A stretch of 64,000 bases of DNA from Acanthosoma haemorrhoidale (taxonomy: Eukaryota; Arthropoda; Insecta; Hemiptera; Acanthosomatidae): contig OV884013.1 in NCBI GenBank assembly GCA_930367205.1, positions 116,212,869 to 116,276,868 of the forward strand. Direction: 5' to 3'. Shown one piece after another: positions 11,274 to 22,713 of this stretch (positions are counted from its first letter, which is position 1; every line of letters begins with the position of its first letter). A model generated the notes under the pieces. The model did no database searches and was not told the DNA's origin. It saw only the letters and a list, made by a program, of their open reading frames with translations. The translations under genes were made by a program, and so were the position numbers.

Positions 11274-11897
11274 TTTTTTTTTTTTTTTTTTTAACATAAT
11301 GGATAAGGGAGAAATAAAGGAATTTATTTGGGGTGAGCGGATCCTTTTACTAGGAGTACCAGTTTAAAGGCGGAGTGTGGGAAGCCTCGGTAGAGGTGGA
11401 AATGTTGCGGTGCAGTGATGAGAGTCCACTGAAGGCTGAGCCTACAGTCTCTCTAGGCATGTAGTGCAGTCTAATTTAGTCTGATTTCAGTGATGGGTGC
11501 CCCTTATAGGTTTGTTGTTGTTGGGCCAAGCACCGTGATGTCCACCATTTGGTCTGCTTTACTAGATCTTGAGAGTTGCCATCTTGCCAGTAGCGGTGGG
11601 GGTGCCATGTCTCGGAGTAGAGGGTTTTGGCTATGTTTCTTTGGATGGCTTCGGTGATGGTGGGGAACTCGAACTTTTCGTGGATGTCAGGAGCCTTCAT
11701 TTCACAAAAAGAGGTATGCCATAGTGCCGTGCGCAGAGTGTTGTTCTGGAAGCTCTGGAGTCTAGTTATGGTGCTGGTGTGGAGAAAACGGAAAAGCGGA
11801 GTTCCAAACAGCAGTGCTGGCCTCAGGACGCTCTGATATATGAGCAGTTTCAGCCTCAGGGATATAGCCGGGCTTGTGATGAGATGCTGGAGAGAGA
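11274..11897 (-). mobile_element. Jockey-B LINE, 5'-truncated
   Basis: On the minus strand the RT ORF C-terminus is readable in pieces: RLQSFQNNTLRTALWHTSF, EMKAPDIHEKFEFPTI and, after a frame change, a DMAPPPLPARWQL-like stretch. The 3' UTR runs down to a T-run at about 11274-11292 (the A-tail). The plus-strand copy at 37.1-37.75 kb is the same family. Frameshifts break the ORF. The window reader should treat the small open frames on the plus strand here as antisense noise. Confidence 0.8.
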
Positions 11898-12045
11898 AGT
11901 AAGTTCATTGAATCATTTTTTTTTATCGTTTATAATTTACATCAAAAGAAAACAATTGCTTCATTGGGAGTTGAATCAGGCACCTTCCCAAGTGCCTGAT
12001 GAACACAGAGGTAGAAAATATGACCACTGAGTTAATAATTATATA

Positions 12046-12245
12046 TGATATTGACAAAAACTTTATTATGATAAAATTACAATCTGGCTCATTGTGCAAT
12101 AAGTAATTGTGATAAATGTTCTCATTCAAACTATATTTACAATTTTCATTCACTCGCTCATTGATACAGTATTTACAAACAGCCCAGAGACCTCTCAAAT
12201 CCACTTGTTTGTCTCCTCCCTCGCGTGCGAAGGAGGCTGTTTTTG
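12046..12245 (-). mobile_element. Jockey-A LINE 3' UTR fragment
   Basis: Only the last roughly 200 bp of the family remains: reverse complement of the AATAAAG end (about 12055), then the CTCATT...TTCACTCGCTCATT block and the CCTCCCTCGCG block near 12222. It is truncated before the stop codon of the ORF. Bases 11898-12045 between this and the neighbouring LINE show nothing recognisable. Confidence 0.75.
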
Positions 12246-13061
12246 TATCGTGTTATTAATTATTTTTCGCTGTTTTGGTGACTTTTCCATATAAAATTCA
12301 TTTTTGAAACCTAATAAATCCTATATACATTTCGCCATATCCGGGACTGCATATATAGACATGTAAACTACAATATATATTTTGTGTATTTTATCCTATA
12401 GCTTATTTAGTCTGTAACGCAGTGCGTAGTGTGCTTATGAATTATATTTCTAAACAAACTGGTCGGACGCTGGGTCGGTCAGATCTCGGTCACTGGGTCT
12501 TGTAAAGTCCCTGTCAATCTTATCTCGCTATCGAGATCGCTAGCCATTGGCACGTCTGGCCACGTATGGTGTATCAGTTAAGATGACCGCATTGCTGCAA
12601 CGCTGGAGTCTGAATCCCAAGTATTTAATTGTTTTATAGATCATGAATCAGGATGTATCAGTATTAATTTCAATCGTCCAGGTTCGAGTTAAGTAGAGTC
12701 AAGTCTTTAGGGGTCTTTCTTTTTCGCAAGTATTGCTTTGCCGTTTCCGTAACTTGTGGTGTATGTTGTGATGTTGCGGCTATGTCAAAGGTGAATATGA
12801 TGTTAAGTAAATAAAGCAAGCTTTGAAGACAATTAAATAAAATAATACGCTAGCCAACGGTTGAAACAGTTCGCATTAAGGCAACGGAGTGCTACAGATC
12901 GGCAACACTGCTAGATAAAGCGGGTCTGCAGGGCCTCCTCCTTCAAGGGGTAATTTCACATAGTCCCATTGTACAGATAATTTAACCCGTGCTTAAGTAT
13001 CTAGATTCGAAAAGGCAGTTAGTCAATGAATGGCCAAAAGGTAGTATAGAGAACACAGAGG
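12246..13061. other. no recognised feature
   Basis: Contains moderately GC-rich patches (12440-12560, 12840-12960). A weak B-box-like GGAGTCTGAATCCC near 12605 is not enough to call a tRNA-derived element. Confidence 0.45.
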
Positions 13062-13840
13062 AGGGGGGGGGGCTTCCCCCCAATTTGACTTAAAAAATTT
13101 GTTGGGGTACTTAGGAGGTAAACATACTAAAAGCCACCACTCCTACTACTACCGTTTCAAGTGGGCGGGGGGGGGGGGGGGTGGAAAGATCTCGGTTTTG
13201 GGGTTTTCACGGATATTTCGAAAAGGGTGCGTCGAACCGAAAAAATGTTCACATCAAAAATTAAAGCTAATAATATTTAATAGTTTTCGACAATTTCCAG
13301 AAAATTGTATTTCGCATGACTTTTAAGTCAATCTTGTCTTGATAACGTTCAGCCTGATTTGACTATACAATGAGTATAGAAAATACATTACAGAGTACAG
13401 AAAATAACCAAAGTACATTTTTGTACAGAAAGGTACTGCCATACCTTTTGAATTGAAAATTATATATTTTTTGAGGAAAAAAATTTTTCTATAACTTCGT
13501 TTTAGTAAATTTTCCTGTAAAGGCTGAAGAGTTAAACAGAAAAGTTTGAGGAAAAAACCTCAGGCGAAAAACAATTTTCCGGAAATAGTCGATTTTCGAT
13601 AGCAAATAACAGATACGAAAAAATTAATATTAACTGTGTCGTAAAAAATATTATTAGTTTTAATTTTTAATTTAACTATTTTCTGGTGCGACTCGTCGTT
13701 TTTGTTATATAAGCGATAAACCGAAAAAAAGGACCTTCCCCCCCACTTGAAGTGGTAGGGTTAGGGGCGGGGACTTTTAGTATGTTTACCTCTTAAGTAC
13801 CCCCAACAAATTTTTAAAAGTCTAATGCTTCTCCCACTCA
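13062..13840. mobile_element. Long-TIR element with poly-G runs (MITE/foldback type)
   Basis: The two ends are inverted copies of each other over roughly 110-130 bp (about 13064-13200 and 13712-13840). The best-conserved block is GTAAACATACTAAAAG (13118-13133), inverted at 13774-13789, with TTTGTTGGGG(G)TACTTA and TTTCAAGTGGG/ACTTCAAGTGGG on either side. The left arm carries runs of at least ten G's (near 13064 and 13167). The roughly 500-bp interior is AT-rich and has no transposase. Structure fits a non-autonomous foldback or MITE-like element; superfamily unknown. No clear target duplication was found. Confidence 0.7.
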
Positions 13841-13865
13841 ATGTGCACGCCCTTCACTGGGCTAA

Positions 13866-14190
13866 GTGATGAATCTCCCCGAATCGAGGAATATTTCCAT
13901 ATTAACGAATCACCCCGAGCAGGGAATGTTTCCCTATTAACGAATCACCCCGAGCAGGGAATGTTTCCCTATAAACGAATCACCCCGAACAGGGAATATT
14001 TCCCTATTAACGAATCACCCCGAACACGGGATATTTCTCTATTAACGAATCACCCCGAACAGGGAATATTTCCCTATTAACGAATCACCCCGAGCAGGGA
14101 ATGTTTCCCTATTAACGAATCACCCCGAGCAGGGAATATTTCCCTATTAACGAATCACCCCGAACAGGGAATATTTCCCTATTAACGAAT
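13866..14190. repeat. 35-bp tandem array (about 9 units)
   Basis: Units start every 35 bp at 13901, 13936, 13971, 14006, 14041, 14076, 14111, 14146 and 14181 (the last partial), with a degenerate unit from 13866. Each holds TTAACGAATCACCCCGA followed by a short inverted repeat GGGAA-TAT/TGT-TTCCC. Units differ mainly at G/A positions (GAGCAGG versus GAACAGG; GAATGTT versus GAATATT). It begins 25 bp after the long-TIR element. Because 35 is not a multiple of 3, the open frame across it cycles through frames and is not a protein repeat. Confidence 0.95.
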
Positions 14191-15154
14191 GGTATTTCCT
14201 GATTGGATATTGGATGATCCTACTACTACATAGTAGTTTAGGGGATAGAACCAACAATAAAAATATTGGTTTATATTTTACTCACATAGTTAGCAATAGT
14301 TGTTCTTAAATAAAAATTCCAGCTCAGAGCAAATGTACAACAATAAAAGTTATTTGTAATGTACCATCTATATTAATATTTAATATGGGTACGACAATGG
14401 TTTAATCAAAGTAACATTAAAATTAATGGGGAGTCAAAACATTATCACAATAACCTCATTATTTGCCATTGTTGTAATGTTTAAGAAATTCCTTTTTATA
14501 TTTAAACAGCCTCTTGGCTAGAACTAGATACTAGTTTATACTACACATGGATAAATAACATATTAAAACTTACACGTCAGATGAGAGATAGGATGGTACA
14601 GGTGGCAAAGACACTGCTAGACTGATGATAAATAAGAAATGTCCGGCGGTGGTGTGTAATCGAGTTATGGCTAATTGGCCAGACTTGGCGCCTGTCTGCG
14701 GCTAATTAGATGTACGCAATATCGATGTATATCGATATATCTAGTCACCGCCTCTAACGGTCCTTCTGTTTGAATACTCCACGTACCTGTATCAAAACAC
14801 AGCTAGTTTTGGGTAAGTCGTGGAGAAAACAATGTGTTTAAAATATTAAGACACACCTTACAAATGAAAAAAAAAGGTAATTTATAGTTATACTTATAGA
14901 ATAGTATACAAAGAATATATTTGATTCCAAAAATATAGTTTGAACACATAAAAATAATTGTTTAACCTTTTCTCTAAAATCATAAGTCAGTGTGATCTTT
15001 GGCACTGCACTTCATTGTCTATTTACTTTATAATTAGGAGAGCACTATGATATTCCTGCTCGTTAGAAATAGTCAAGATATTTAACTGTAAGTCAAGATT
15101 AGTTTAATTGATTTTTTTTCTATCAACTATATTCGAGATATTCTCATTTTATCC
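14191..15154. other. no recognised feature
   Basis: AT-rich. A GC-richer patch at 14640-14765 includes the palindrome-like ATCGATGTATATCGATATAT. No gene seen. Confidence 0.5.
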
Positions 15155-15545
15155 GCATTGCACTGTATCACATATCCCTATAATCCTCCTAGGGGATTTA
15201 AACGCCAGTGGCCTCGAGACCTGCTATAAATGAGTAACAGTGGGAGTCCTGACAATGGCTAGTTTCTACAATCATGTCCTGAGCATCTGCGGCTCTCGCG
15301 CTCTTCGTCAGCCTCCATTGGCTCGTATCCGGTGACGCGGCTAATGGAGGAGCGTGCGGGACTTCCCAATATTCCGCTTCTTCTTTCGCATGAGAGGGAG
15401 GCGACAACCATGCAGGGAGGTCTCTGGGCTGTTTGTAAATACTGTATGAATGAGCGAGTGAATGATTGTATGAATGAGAACATTTATCACAATTACTTAT
15501 TGCCCAACGAGGCAGATTGTAATTATATCATAATTCTTGTTATAT
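15155..15545 (+). mobile_element. Jockey-A LINE, strongly 5'-truncated
   Basis: Starts within the last codons of the RT ORF (FKRQWPRDLL, stop at 15226-15228) and then carries the family 3' UTR to about 15540. All longer open frames here, on both strands, lie in the UTR and recur in each Jockey-A copy. Confidence 0.8.
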
Positions 15546-15999
15546 ATGGCAACCCTTGGTATCTTTGATGTAGCCAGATAATTAAAAATTACAAAAATAT
15601 TACGTGCAATTGAGCTTTGATTCTACAAAAAAACAAAACAGATAGTATCATATCCAATTTATAAATTATAGCATACAAACATTTCGTAAAATTCGGGAAC
15701 GTAATACCAAACAATATTGAAAATAATAGAGCCAGGAGAGTTACTGATTGTTCATATCGTGATAAGTTGAAAAAACTCCATGGCGACGACTAGAAGAAGA
15801 ATATTAACCCGGAAAAAGTTAATTAGGAGACCACAGAAAATGCTTTAGGACCAAATTCTTGACTTTAGGACTTTTTCTAAGAGGTTAGTTTGTGCTTGAA
15901 CCTAGATACCGGAAACGGAAATCAAAGTTAAGAGCCTATTATTAATCAAGCCAGCAAAGAAATATAGCGTCTTCCAATAGGGACTTTGGACAGTTGATG
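15546..15999. other. no recognised feature
   Basis: AT-rich sequence leading into the DUF4817-type transposon relic; the left end of that element may lie within it but I cannot locate it. Confidence 0.4.
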
Positions 16000-17191
16000 G
16001 CGGCCATATTGTTGAAGCTGCATCTGTCGAATTGGATGTCATTTATTCATTCTTTTTTGCCAAATCACCATGGACGGATATACCGTTCAACAACACGTGC
16101 AAATGATAAAATGTTTTATCAATATGAGTGTTCTGTTCGGGCAATGTTCCGTGGTTGCCATAACCGTCCTACCGAGAGGACTATTCACAGTGTGGCGGAT
16201 AAATTTGAGTCCAGTGGTCCAGTAAACAATCAACCAACACCCGTACGTCGACGAAACGCAAGATCTGGTGAAAATCGTCGCTGTCCGTGAGGATGGGGGT
16301 CTCGCTTTGCTATCCCGATGCTTATACCCAGGTGCAGGGAGCCGTTGGCAACGGGTGGTAACTCCCACAGGTCGTAGGACCATGGGTACTACGGGAAGTG
16401 GTGCAGCTTAGCCACTGCACCACGAGGCGGTACCAGGATCCTCCTTCAGAGGTTGCCTGGAGTTGACGTAGTGGTCTTGTGGTGACGGAGCTCGTTGTGG
16501 AACTAGTCTTTGACTAGGAACACAACGAGCGACGAGCGGCGATAGTAGGCAGTCCCAGTCCTCGCAATGTAAACGTTGTTTGACGTACACAGTTAAGGCT
16601 AACGCTAGGTATGTGTCAAACAAAACACGTTCTTCTATTGTCCGTGAGGATGTGCAGGAAAATTTGAAAAACCGAGGCAGTCGATTTCACGTCGCTCACA
16701 AGAACTCGGTCTTTCGCAGGCCACAACTTGGCGAACTTTGCGTCGGGACTTGGGCCTGCACCCGTACAAAATTCAACTGACCCAGGAGCTGAAGGTAAAC
16801 GACCATAGACAACGACGTGTGGTCATCTCACGTGGAGGTGATGTGAACTGACCACCGAGATCGTGCGATTTGACCCCGTTAGACTTTTTCTTGTGGGGTT
16901 TTCTTAAGTCGCAGGTCTGTGCGAATCAGCCACAAATCACAGCGGTCCTCAAAGCCAATATAACCCATACCATCGGTCAAATTCAGCCTGATTTATGCAC
17001 CAGAGTCATGGAAAATTGGACATTTCGGATGCGCGCAACCAAGCGAAGCCGCGGCGGACATTTGCACGATGTTATATTCCATACATAATGGCATCGATAG
17101 GCCTTTCAAACAAATAAAAAATTTGATGATATCTTACACACACTATGTTTTATTTTAATTAAAAGATAAGAAGCGCTTAATGAAAGACCCT
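16000..17191 (+). mobile_element. Tc1/mariner-superfamily relic (DUF4817/DDE_3 type)
   Basis: The transposase begins at ATG 16070 with MDGYTVQQHVQMIK and an N-terminal helix-turn-helix region including RPTERTI and FESSGPVNNQPTPVRRRNAR. A 343-bp insertion (16296-16638) then splits it. It resumes as REDVQENLKNRGSRF and the WRTLRRDLGLHPYKIQLTQE-like stretch near 16740-16790. There is then a large deletion that removes the central catalytic region. The C-terminus reads CDLTPLDFFLWGFLKSQV, ending in HDVIFHT at stop 17086-17088. The right end AAGCGCTTAATGAAAGACCC (to 17191) looks like a terminal repeat; the left end is unclear. Inactive. Confidence 0.8.
16296..16638. mobile_element. 343-bp insertion with 14-bp target-site duplication
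   Basis: TGTCCGTGAGGATG occurs at 16282-16295 and again at 16639-16652, flanking this segment inside the transposase relic; removing the segment and one copy restores the host frame. A 14-bp duplication is typical of target-primed reverse transcription (LINE/SINE), not of Tc1/mariner (TA) insertion. The insert is GC-rich compared with its surroundings, has an inner hairpin (GTGGTGCAGC...GCTGCACCAC-like, about 16400-16425) and no A-tail or clear A/B boxes. It has no other copy in this window, so its class is open. Confidence 0.7.
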
Positions 17192-17941
17192 TTATTAATG
17201 AATGTCCGGTACTTTGTCACAAGGTTCTTACCACTGGCATTTATTTTGTGGTTATCTAAACCAAGTTGCAACTAACACAATTGACAGCTTCAAACCGGAA
17301 GAGTAACACTTACAAAACCGTTTAATAAAGCGCAGCTAATACGAAATATCGATACCCTAACATACAGGTAACCAACATAACCCAACAACAATTACGCAAC
17401 GGCTCAAGACTGATTTACTAACATGGCAGCGATCTCTCTCCAAAGTGCGTAAGCCCGGCAGTGGCAGTGTCCATCTACGGACTCATCGACTTCTTGTAAG
17501 TCCGCGGCTGTGGCATGTCGTAACATCTCAGGTCAAAACTTGTTCAGCTAGTGCACTTTGGACGAGAGTGCAGGAAGAATGATAAATATATTTGTATTAG
17601 ACTTGAGAGCGAGGCAAACTAGCCTATCTACTGTAAAATGGGATTTTAAAAACCTCGAGGGAATCGAGACCAAACAATCACGCTAAATTAGTTAGTATAT
17701 GTTTCTCCATTTGAGTACAATAAGCGGACTGTGATGTGAGAGACCTATTATTTATATAATCAATGAATACGAGAAAAACTCACGTCATAAATAATTCGAT
17801 TTCACAGGTTTTTCAAAACTAAAAACCCTTATCATTTTCCTAATATTTCGTACATCCTATTTCATATATTGCCAGTTCCATGTTGTCAAGGCACTATCAA
17901 CTCCAGGGATAATGTTTTTATCTTTAATTTTTAGTACTGTA
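17192..17941. other. no recognised feature
   Basis: AT-rich sequence with no repeat or coding pattern that I can support. Confidence 0.5.
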
Positions 17942-18230
17942 TTTTTTTATTTATTTTTCTTCCTAGCCCCTTTAAATTCACAGATAATTATATACAATTA
18001 TAGATCCTCAGGCGAATCTATTTACAAATTATTTTTGTATTTCCTGTAGCTTCGCTACATTGTATACAGGTTTTGTTATTTTTTTAAATAAAAAAAAAAA
18101 AAAAATTTTAAATTATATTATGAATAAACAAGTATAATGATATACATTATACGTGACTGCACTGAACTGACTAATAAAGATAATGTGGCTCACCTTTTTG
18201 ATCAAACTTAAAACTTATATTATATTTGTA
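17942..18230 (-). mobile_element. Jockey-B LINE 3' UTR fragment
   Basis: Reverse complement of the 3' UTR seen at 2.5-2.74 kb: it carries AGATCCTCAGGCGAATCTAT, then GCTTCGCTACAT and, near 18190, GGCTCACCTTTTTGATC. No RT codons remain. An A-run of about 15 at 18088-18104 lies inside the unit and is private to this copy. Confidence 0.75.
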
Positions 18231-19477
18231 ACCATTCAGAAAAAAAAAACTATTAATTTTAGGAATATGTTATTATCTTATTGTAGATGTCAAGTAGAAC
18301 TATTGCTAACTTAGGTGTTTTGTAGCCTGAAGAACGCAGTCTTGTTGAATTTTGTAGAGGCTGGAAAAATGTTTTGAACATATTTCTTAACAATCTTTAA
18401 AAACGCTTTTTAAGAAGTTAAATATCCATCAACGTTTTTAATTGGGTTATATCTCCAAATGGATTTGAAGTTATTCTACAAACTATAAACAAGATAAAAA
18501 CATCAATAGACTTTATTAAAATGGTCCTCCAAATTCTTGTGATACTGCTAAAATACGATAGAAAATAGTTGCTATACAATTGTTAATAAAACTGTATGCA
18601 TTAATGATTATAACAATAATAATAAATGAAATATATATGGAATAAGTGAACCTTTCATGCCCACTCTTATTACGCCTGATAGGTTAGATACGAATATCTA
18701 GATATTTTTATTTTATTGTTGGCATATAATATATTGACGCTAGTCATTTGGTATCTGCTACCTGAATCTACACCAGTCTGCTCTAAATTACCTAAATTTC
18801 AGGTTATATTATAAGGTCTAGAATGGCTCAGTTGTGTTAGGATGTATTTACTAACTTTTAACCCTTTTATTTATTACAGTTAGTTATTAAAGTAAATTCA
18901 TTTCATTAAAAAAAAATCGCTCGTTCACGCTTTATCGACTTTATATACTTTATTGATTGCTCAATCAAACGAAAAGGCAATCGATGTGAAAGGGAGATGT
19001 GGATTACTTTTCTCAATTAATATTTACTAGTCCGCAACTCGATTACAGTGAATGTATCTTTACGTTTTCTTCAGCTGATTGATAATTAATTATTTAAACG
19101 GTGCATAGTTCAGAAATTGTATTGAATAACCCTATGAAGTTTAATAGGAACTGTTACTTAACGTTAAGTGAAAGTGTAGCAGCTCCTTAAAAGTGACCGG
19201 AAATAAAACCAAAGCCGTCCAATTTACTCGTGATAAATATTTCTTTGACACGAGCTATTTCCGCCAGAGTATCGAGTTATCACTTTCCTAAATGGCCAGA
19301 GCGTTAATTGGACCGACTTTATCAGAGCAATTAAAGTAATTGAGTCTACGCACCCTCTGTCGTATTTCCTTTTCAATTCCTTCCCTATTCAGGTAATCCA
19401 ATATTGCTCGCCAATAGAAAGGATTATTACCCCATGATAACTTTTTAAACAAGTCCTTTTTAATAATTAATGATGAT
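18231..19477. other. no recognised feature
   Basis: AT-rich sequence; nothing stands out on either strand. Confidence 0.5.
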
Positions 19478-20535
19478 AGATAAACAACTTTATTGTGCTA
19501 AAATTACCATCTGCCTTTTATTAGGCAATAAGTAGTTGAGATAAATGTTCTCATTCATACCATATTTACAATTCATCATTCACTCGCTCATTCATGCAGT
19601 ATATACAAACAGCCCAGAGGCCTACCAAATCCACATGGTTGTCACCTCCCTCGCATGCGAAAGAGGAAGCGGAGTCTTGGAAAGTCCCCCAAGCTCCTCC
19701 GTCAGCCGCGTCACTGACCAAGAGAGCGAGCTCCACAGACGCTCAGGACATGATTGGAGAAACTGGCCATTGCCAGGACTCCACTGTCACGCATTTATAG
19801 CAGGTCACGAGGTCACTGCCGTTTCAGTCTCCGAGGAGGATTATAGGGATGAGTGGCGCAGTGCAATGACTGCTACGGGATTAGGGAGGTTGGATAGGTT
19901 ACTATGGAATTTCATGAACTTGGAAGGAATGAGTTCAAGAATGTAGGGCATATTAAGATCGTTATGAACGGGTTTGTTGCTGACGTAATAAGGGGCATTT
20001 ACTATTGTTCTCAAGACTTTTGATTGAAAGGATTGATACGGTTGATGTTCGCCTTTTTTCTGTCCCCCATAGTTCTATTCCGTATGTCCAGATTGGCTTA
20101 GGTATAACTTTGTAGATAAGTAATTTATTTTCTATTGAGACATGGGAATATCCTTCGAAGTAGTCTGTACAGTTGTCCAAATCGTCTGTTTAGTTCTTGT
20201 CTTTTTAGCATTATATGGAAGCCTAAGTACCGTACTGTCTCGGGTACAGGGAGAGGAATGGTATTAAAATAAACTATTAGGTAAGACTTGCGACGGAGAG
20301 TGTAGGTTATGTGGGAACATTTTGCTTCATTACCTTTGATCCGCCATTGGTTGCACCAATACTCGATCTCGTCAAGGTGTTTTTGAAGGTTATGGGATGC
20401 TATATCGGGATCTGGGTGGGATGACAAGACTACATTCTCATCTGCAAATGTGGCCAAGAAGGTATTGGGGGTAGAGGGGACATCAGCGGTGTATAGGTTA
20501 TAGAGGATGGGGCCCAGTACGCTGCCCTGTTTCAA
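19478..20535 (-). mobile_element. Jockey-A LINE, copy reaching the RT active-site region
   Basis: On the minus strand the ORF opens at KQGSVLGPILYNLYTADVP (conserved RT motif before the active site). The palm motif that is normally F/YADD reads FADEN here, so the second catalytic Asp is changed to Glu. It continues through ELNRRFGQLYRLLRR, then frameshifts, and retains IWTYGIELWGT-like and NKPVHNDL-like parts before the 3' UTR, which ends at AATAAAGTTGTTTATC (about 19482). It is the longest 5' extent of this family in the window, yet it is truncated at about 20535 and inactive. Confidence 0.85.
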
Positions 20536-21521
20536 TAATTAACCCAAATAATTTTATTATAATCTCTTTTAGGACCTTTTTTGTTTTTAATTAGACATTA
20601 CTGTATTTATATTTATTATTTTATTTAACTGGTTTTTATAATGTAGCGATACTTTATGATTAGATTAAATTAGTTTATTAGTGTTAAATGTCAATTTTAA
20701 GGGTTTGAGTTTTCTGTTAAAACAATGTGATATGGAACAATATTTTTGAGCTCACAATACGAGGTTACTTACGGAAGAAACCAAACAGATGGTGGGTGAT
20801 GATGACCAATACGTCTTTCATTCATGCATGGAGGCAAGATATACTTCCTCTAACAACGAACAATGTATCAATGTTATTACAAATCATTGTTTCCATTAGG
20901 TGAATATTATTTAAATTATATATGAATCTTTTTAGCCAATTGTGCTTTGAGTGAAACATTAAAGTGATGTGTTATTTGAAACAGAGAAAATTATTAATGA
21001 AACCTTTCAGAATAAGCTATTATTTTTTATGACTTTTGTATAAATGTCCATTTTACTTTTTTTATGAATAAGACAGTAGACAGTAAACAAGGAGGCTTAT
21101 CGAGATACGTTTTATATAGTATGTAAATAGTTTAATTTTCTCATTTTGTTTGTTATGTTATTCTTTACGTATTAAATGAATTACATTTTTAAAAAATATT
21201 ATTATTTATGTACGTATGTTGTAGAGTGATTGCACTGTACTGGATGGAGAAGATATATTTAAAAAAAAACTATACGAAATTTTATTCTCAATGAATCTGT
21301 TATGAACTTAGCAGTGTTATTTACATTCTCTATTCCATCATCCCTCCGCACTGATGTTTTGTTAATAAATAGATGTTAATTTTTGTAAACAATAATTTAA
21401 GTAAAAGTAAAATTTGTTCAATGCAATATAATTATCATTCGGAAACTTCCGGAGCCTGTAATAAAAAAATGATTACATAAATCATAGTGAATTGAGTACA
21501 TATCCAGAGATACATATTGAT
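20536..21521. other. no recognised feature
   Basis: Strongly AT-rich; no coding pattern or dispersed repeat recognised. Confidence 0.5.
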
Positions 21522-21985
21522 ACAGATAAATTAAATGACCCTTATTACGTCAGCAACAAAACCCTTCATAACGATCTTAATATACCCTACATTGTTGATC
21601 TCATCCATTCCAAGTTCATGAAATTCCATAATAACCTATCCAACCACCCTAATCCCCTTGCACAGTCATTGCACTGTACCACTCATCCCTATAAACCTCC
21701 TCGGAGACTGAAACGGCAGTGGCCTCGTGACCTGCTATAAATGCGTGACAGTGGGAGTCCTGGCAATGGTCAGTTTCTGCAATCATGTCCTGAGCGTATG
21801 TGGCTCTCGCGATCTTGATCAGCCTCCACTGGCTCTTTTCTGGTGACTTGGTTGATGGAGGAGCGAGGTGTCTTCCCCAGACTCCGCTCCCTCTTTCCCA
21901 GGGAGATGACAACCATGTAGATTTGGGAGGTCTCTGGGCTGTTTGTAAACACTGTATAAATGAGCGAGTGAATGGAAATTGTTGA
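21522..21985 (+). mobile_element. Jockey-A LINE, 5'- and 3'-truncated
   Basis: The RT C-terminus is open from about 21530 to the stop at 21738-21740: YYVSNKTLHNDLNIPYIVDL, then NPLAQSLHCTTHPYKPPRRL and KRQWPRDLL. The UTR follows but stops near GAGCGAGTGAATG (about 21975), before the AATAAAG end seen in other copies. Confidence 0.85.
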
Positions 21986-22100
21986 TATATCAAAAAAATA
22001 TGTATTAAAAATACTTTAAGGATTGAAGTATAAGTGAATAGTATATATTGGCTAATTTTTGATTTGGCTAAACTTTACTAAACTTATTGGGTATCCTTGA

Positions 22101-22190
22101 GTGACGCCTGGGTATCTAAGTTGGTTTAACCTCCGACTAATTATCGAAAAATACCCGGGTTCAAGTCCCGACACTGCCACTGTTATATTT
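22101..22190 (+). repeat. tRNA-like element (SINE-type remnant)
   Basis: The A-box-like GTATCTAAGTTGG (22112-22124) and the B box GGTTCAAGTCC (22158-22168) are 46 bp apart, close to tRNA spacing. A T-run follows at 22187-22193. The anticodon-arm region CCGACTAATTATCGA can fold, but the acceptor ends do not pair, so it is not a working tRNA gene. The sequence just before and after (22000-22340) shows nothing else. Confidence 0.5.
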
Positions 22191-22339
22191 TTTCTTTGGC
22201 TAGTAATAATTGACAATAGAAGAATCTGTACCACAAGGCGAATTGACTAAATAATAACTTAATCACCCAAAAAAACCTATAAACTATCAAATTTTCTTTT
22301 AACGAATCATGAACTAGACATGCATTTTATTTTGTAGAT

Positions 22340-22580
22340 TCGCATACTTTTAGGTCATGTCTCTCAGGCCATTACACTTCTTCCCACATAGCATGTGCTG
22401 CAGTCGACCGTTCCTTTCTTGCTCGCTCCACCCTCTCTGGATTTCCCTCCCTCCTAATATACATGATTCATCCTTACGCGCCTTTAAAACACTCCCATTA
22501 CAACTCCCCATCACCCCTGTTGAAGCCACAGATTTATTTTTACCTTGTAATTTCAATCAAAAGGAAAATTTTGTTTAACG
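22340..22580 (+). pseudogene. Possible LINE RT C-terminal remnant (CR1/L2-like pattern)
   Basis: An open frame reads MSLRPLHFFPHSMCCSRPFL, then HPLWISLPPNIHDSSLRAFK. The W(N/I)SLPP-I-S-(S)L--FK pattern is common at the end of reverse-transcriptase ORFs of CR1/L2-type LINEs. There is no further domain and no UTR repeat to back it, so it may be a chance resemblance. Confidence 0.3.
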
Positions 22581-22713
22581 TGCTCATTGCACATTTAATT
22601 TTGTATTTTCTCTAGTTCAAGTTCGCTTATTTGGTATAGGATTAATTGTTTAAGAAAACAAAATGTTAAATATAAGGAAAGTCGATAGTGAAATAAAAGG
22701 TGTGTTGTTAAAC

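Noticed and set aside
12560..12625. tRNA-like patch with GGAGTCTGAATCCC
   Set aside because: Only one weak B-box match; no A box at a usable distance.
13866..14190. Array that could be mistaken for a CRISPR
   Set aside because: Units are contiguous with no unique spacers, and the genome is eukaryotic; it is a simple tandem repeat.
19545..19946. 133-codon plus-strand open frame
   Set aside because: It lies antisense to a Jockey-A 3' UTR and recurs in shortened form at every copy, so it is not a gene.
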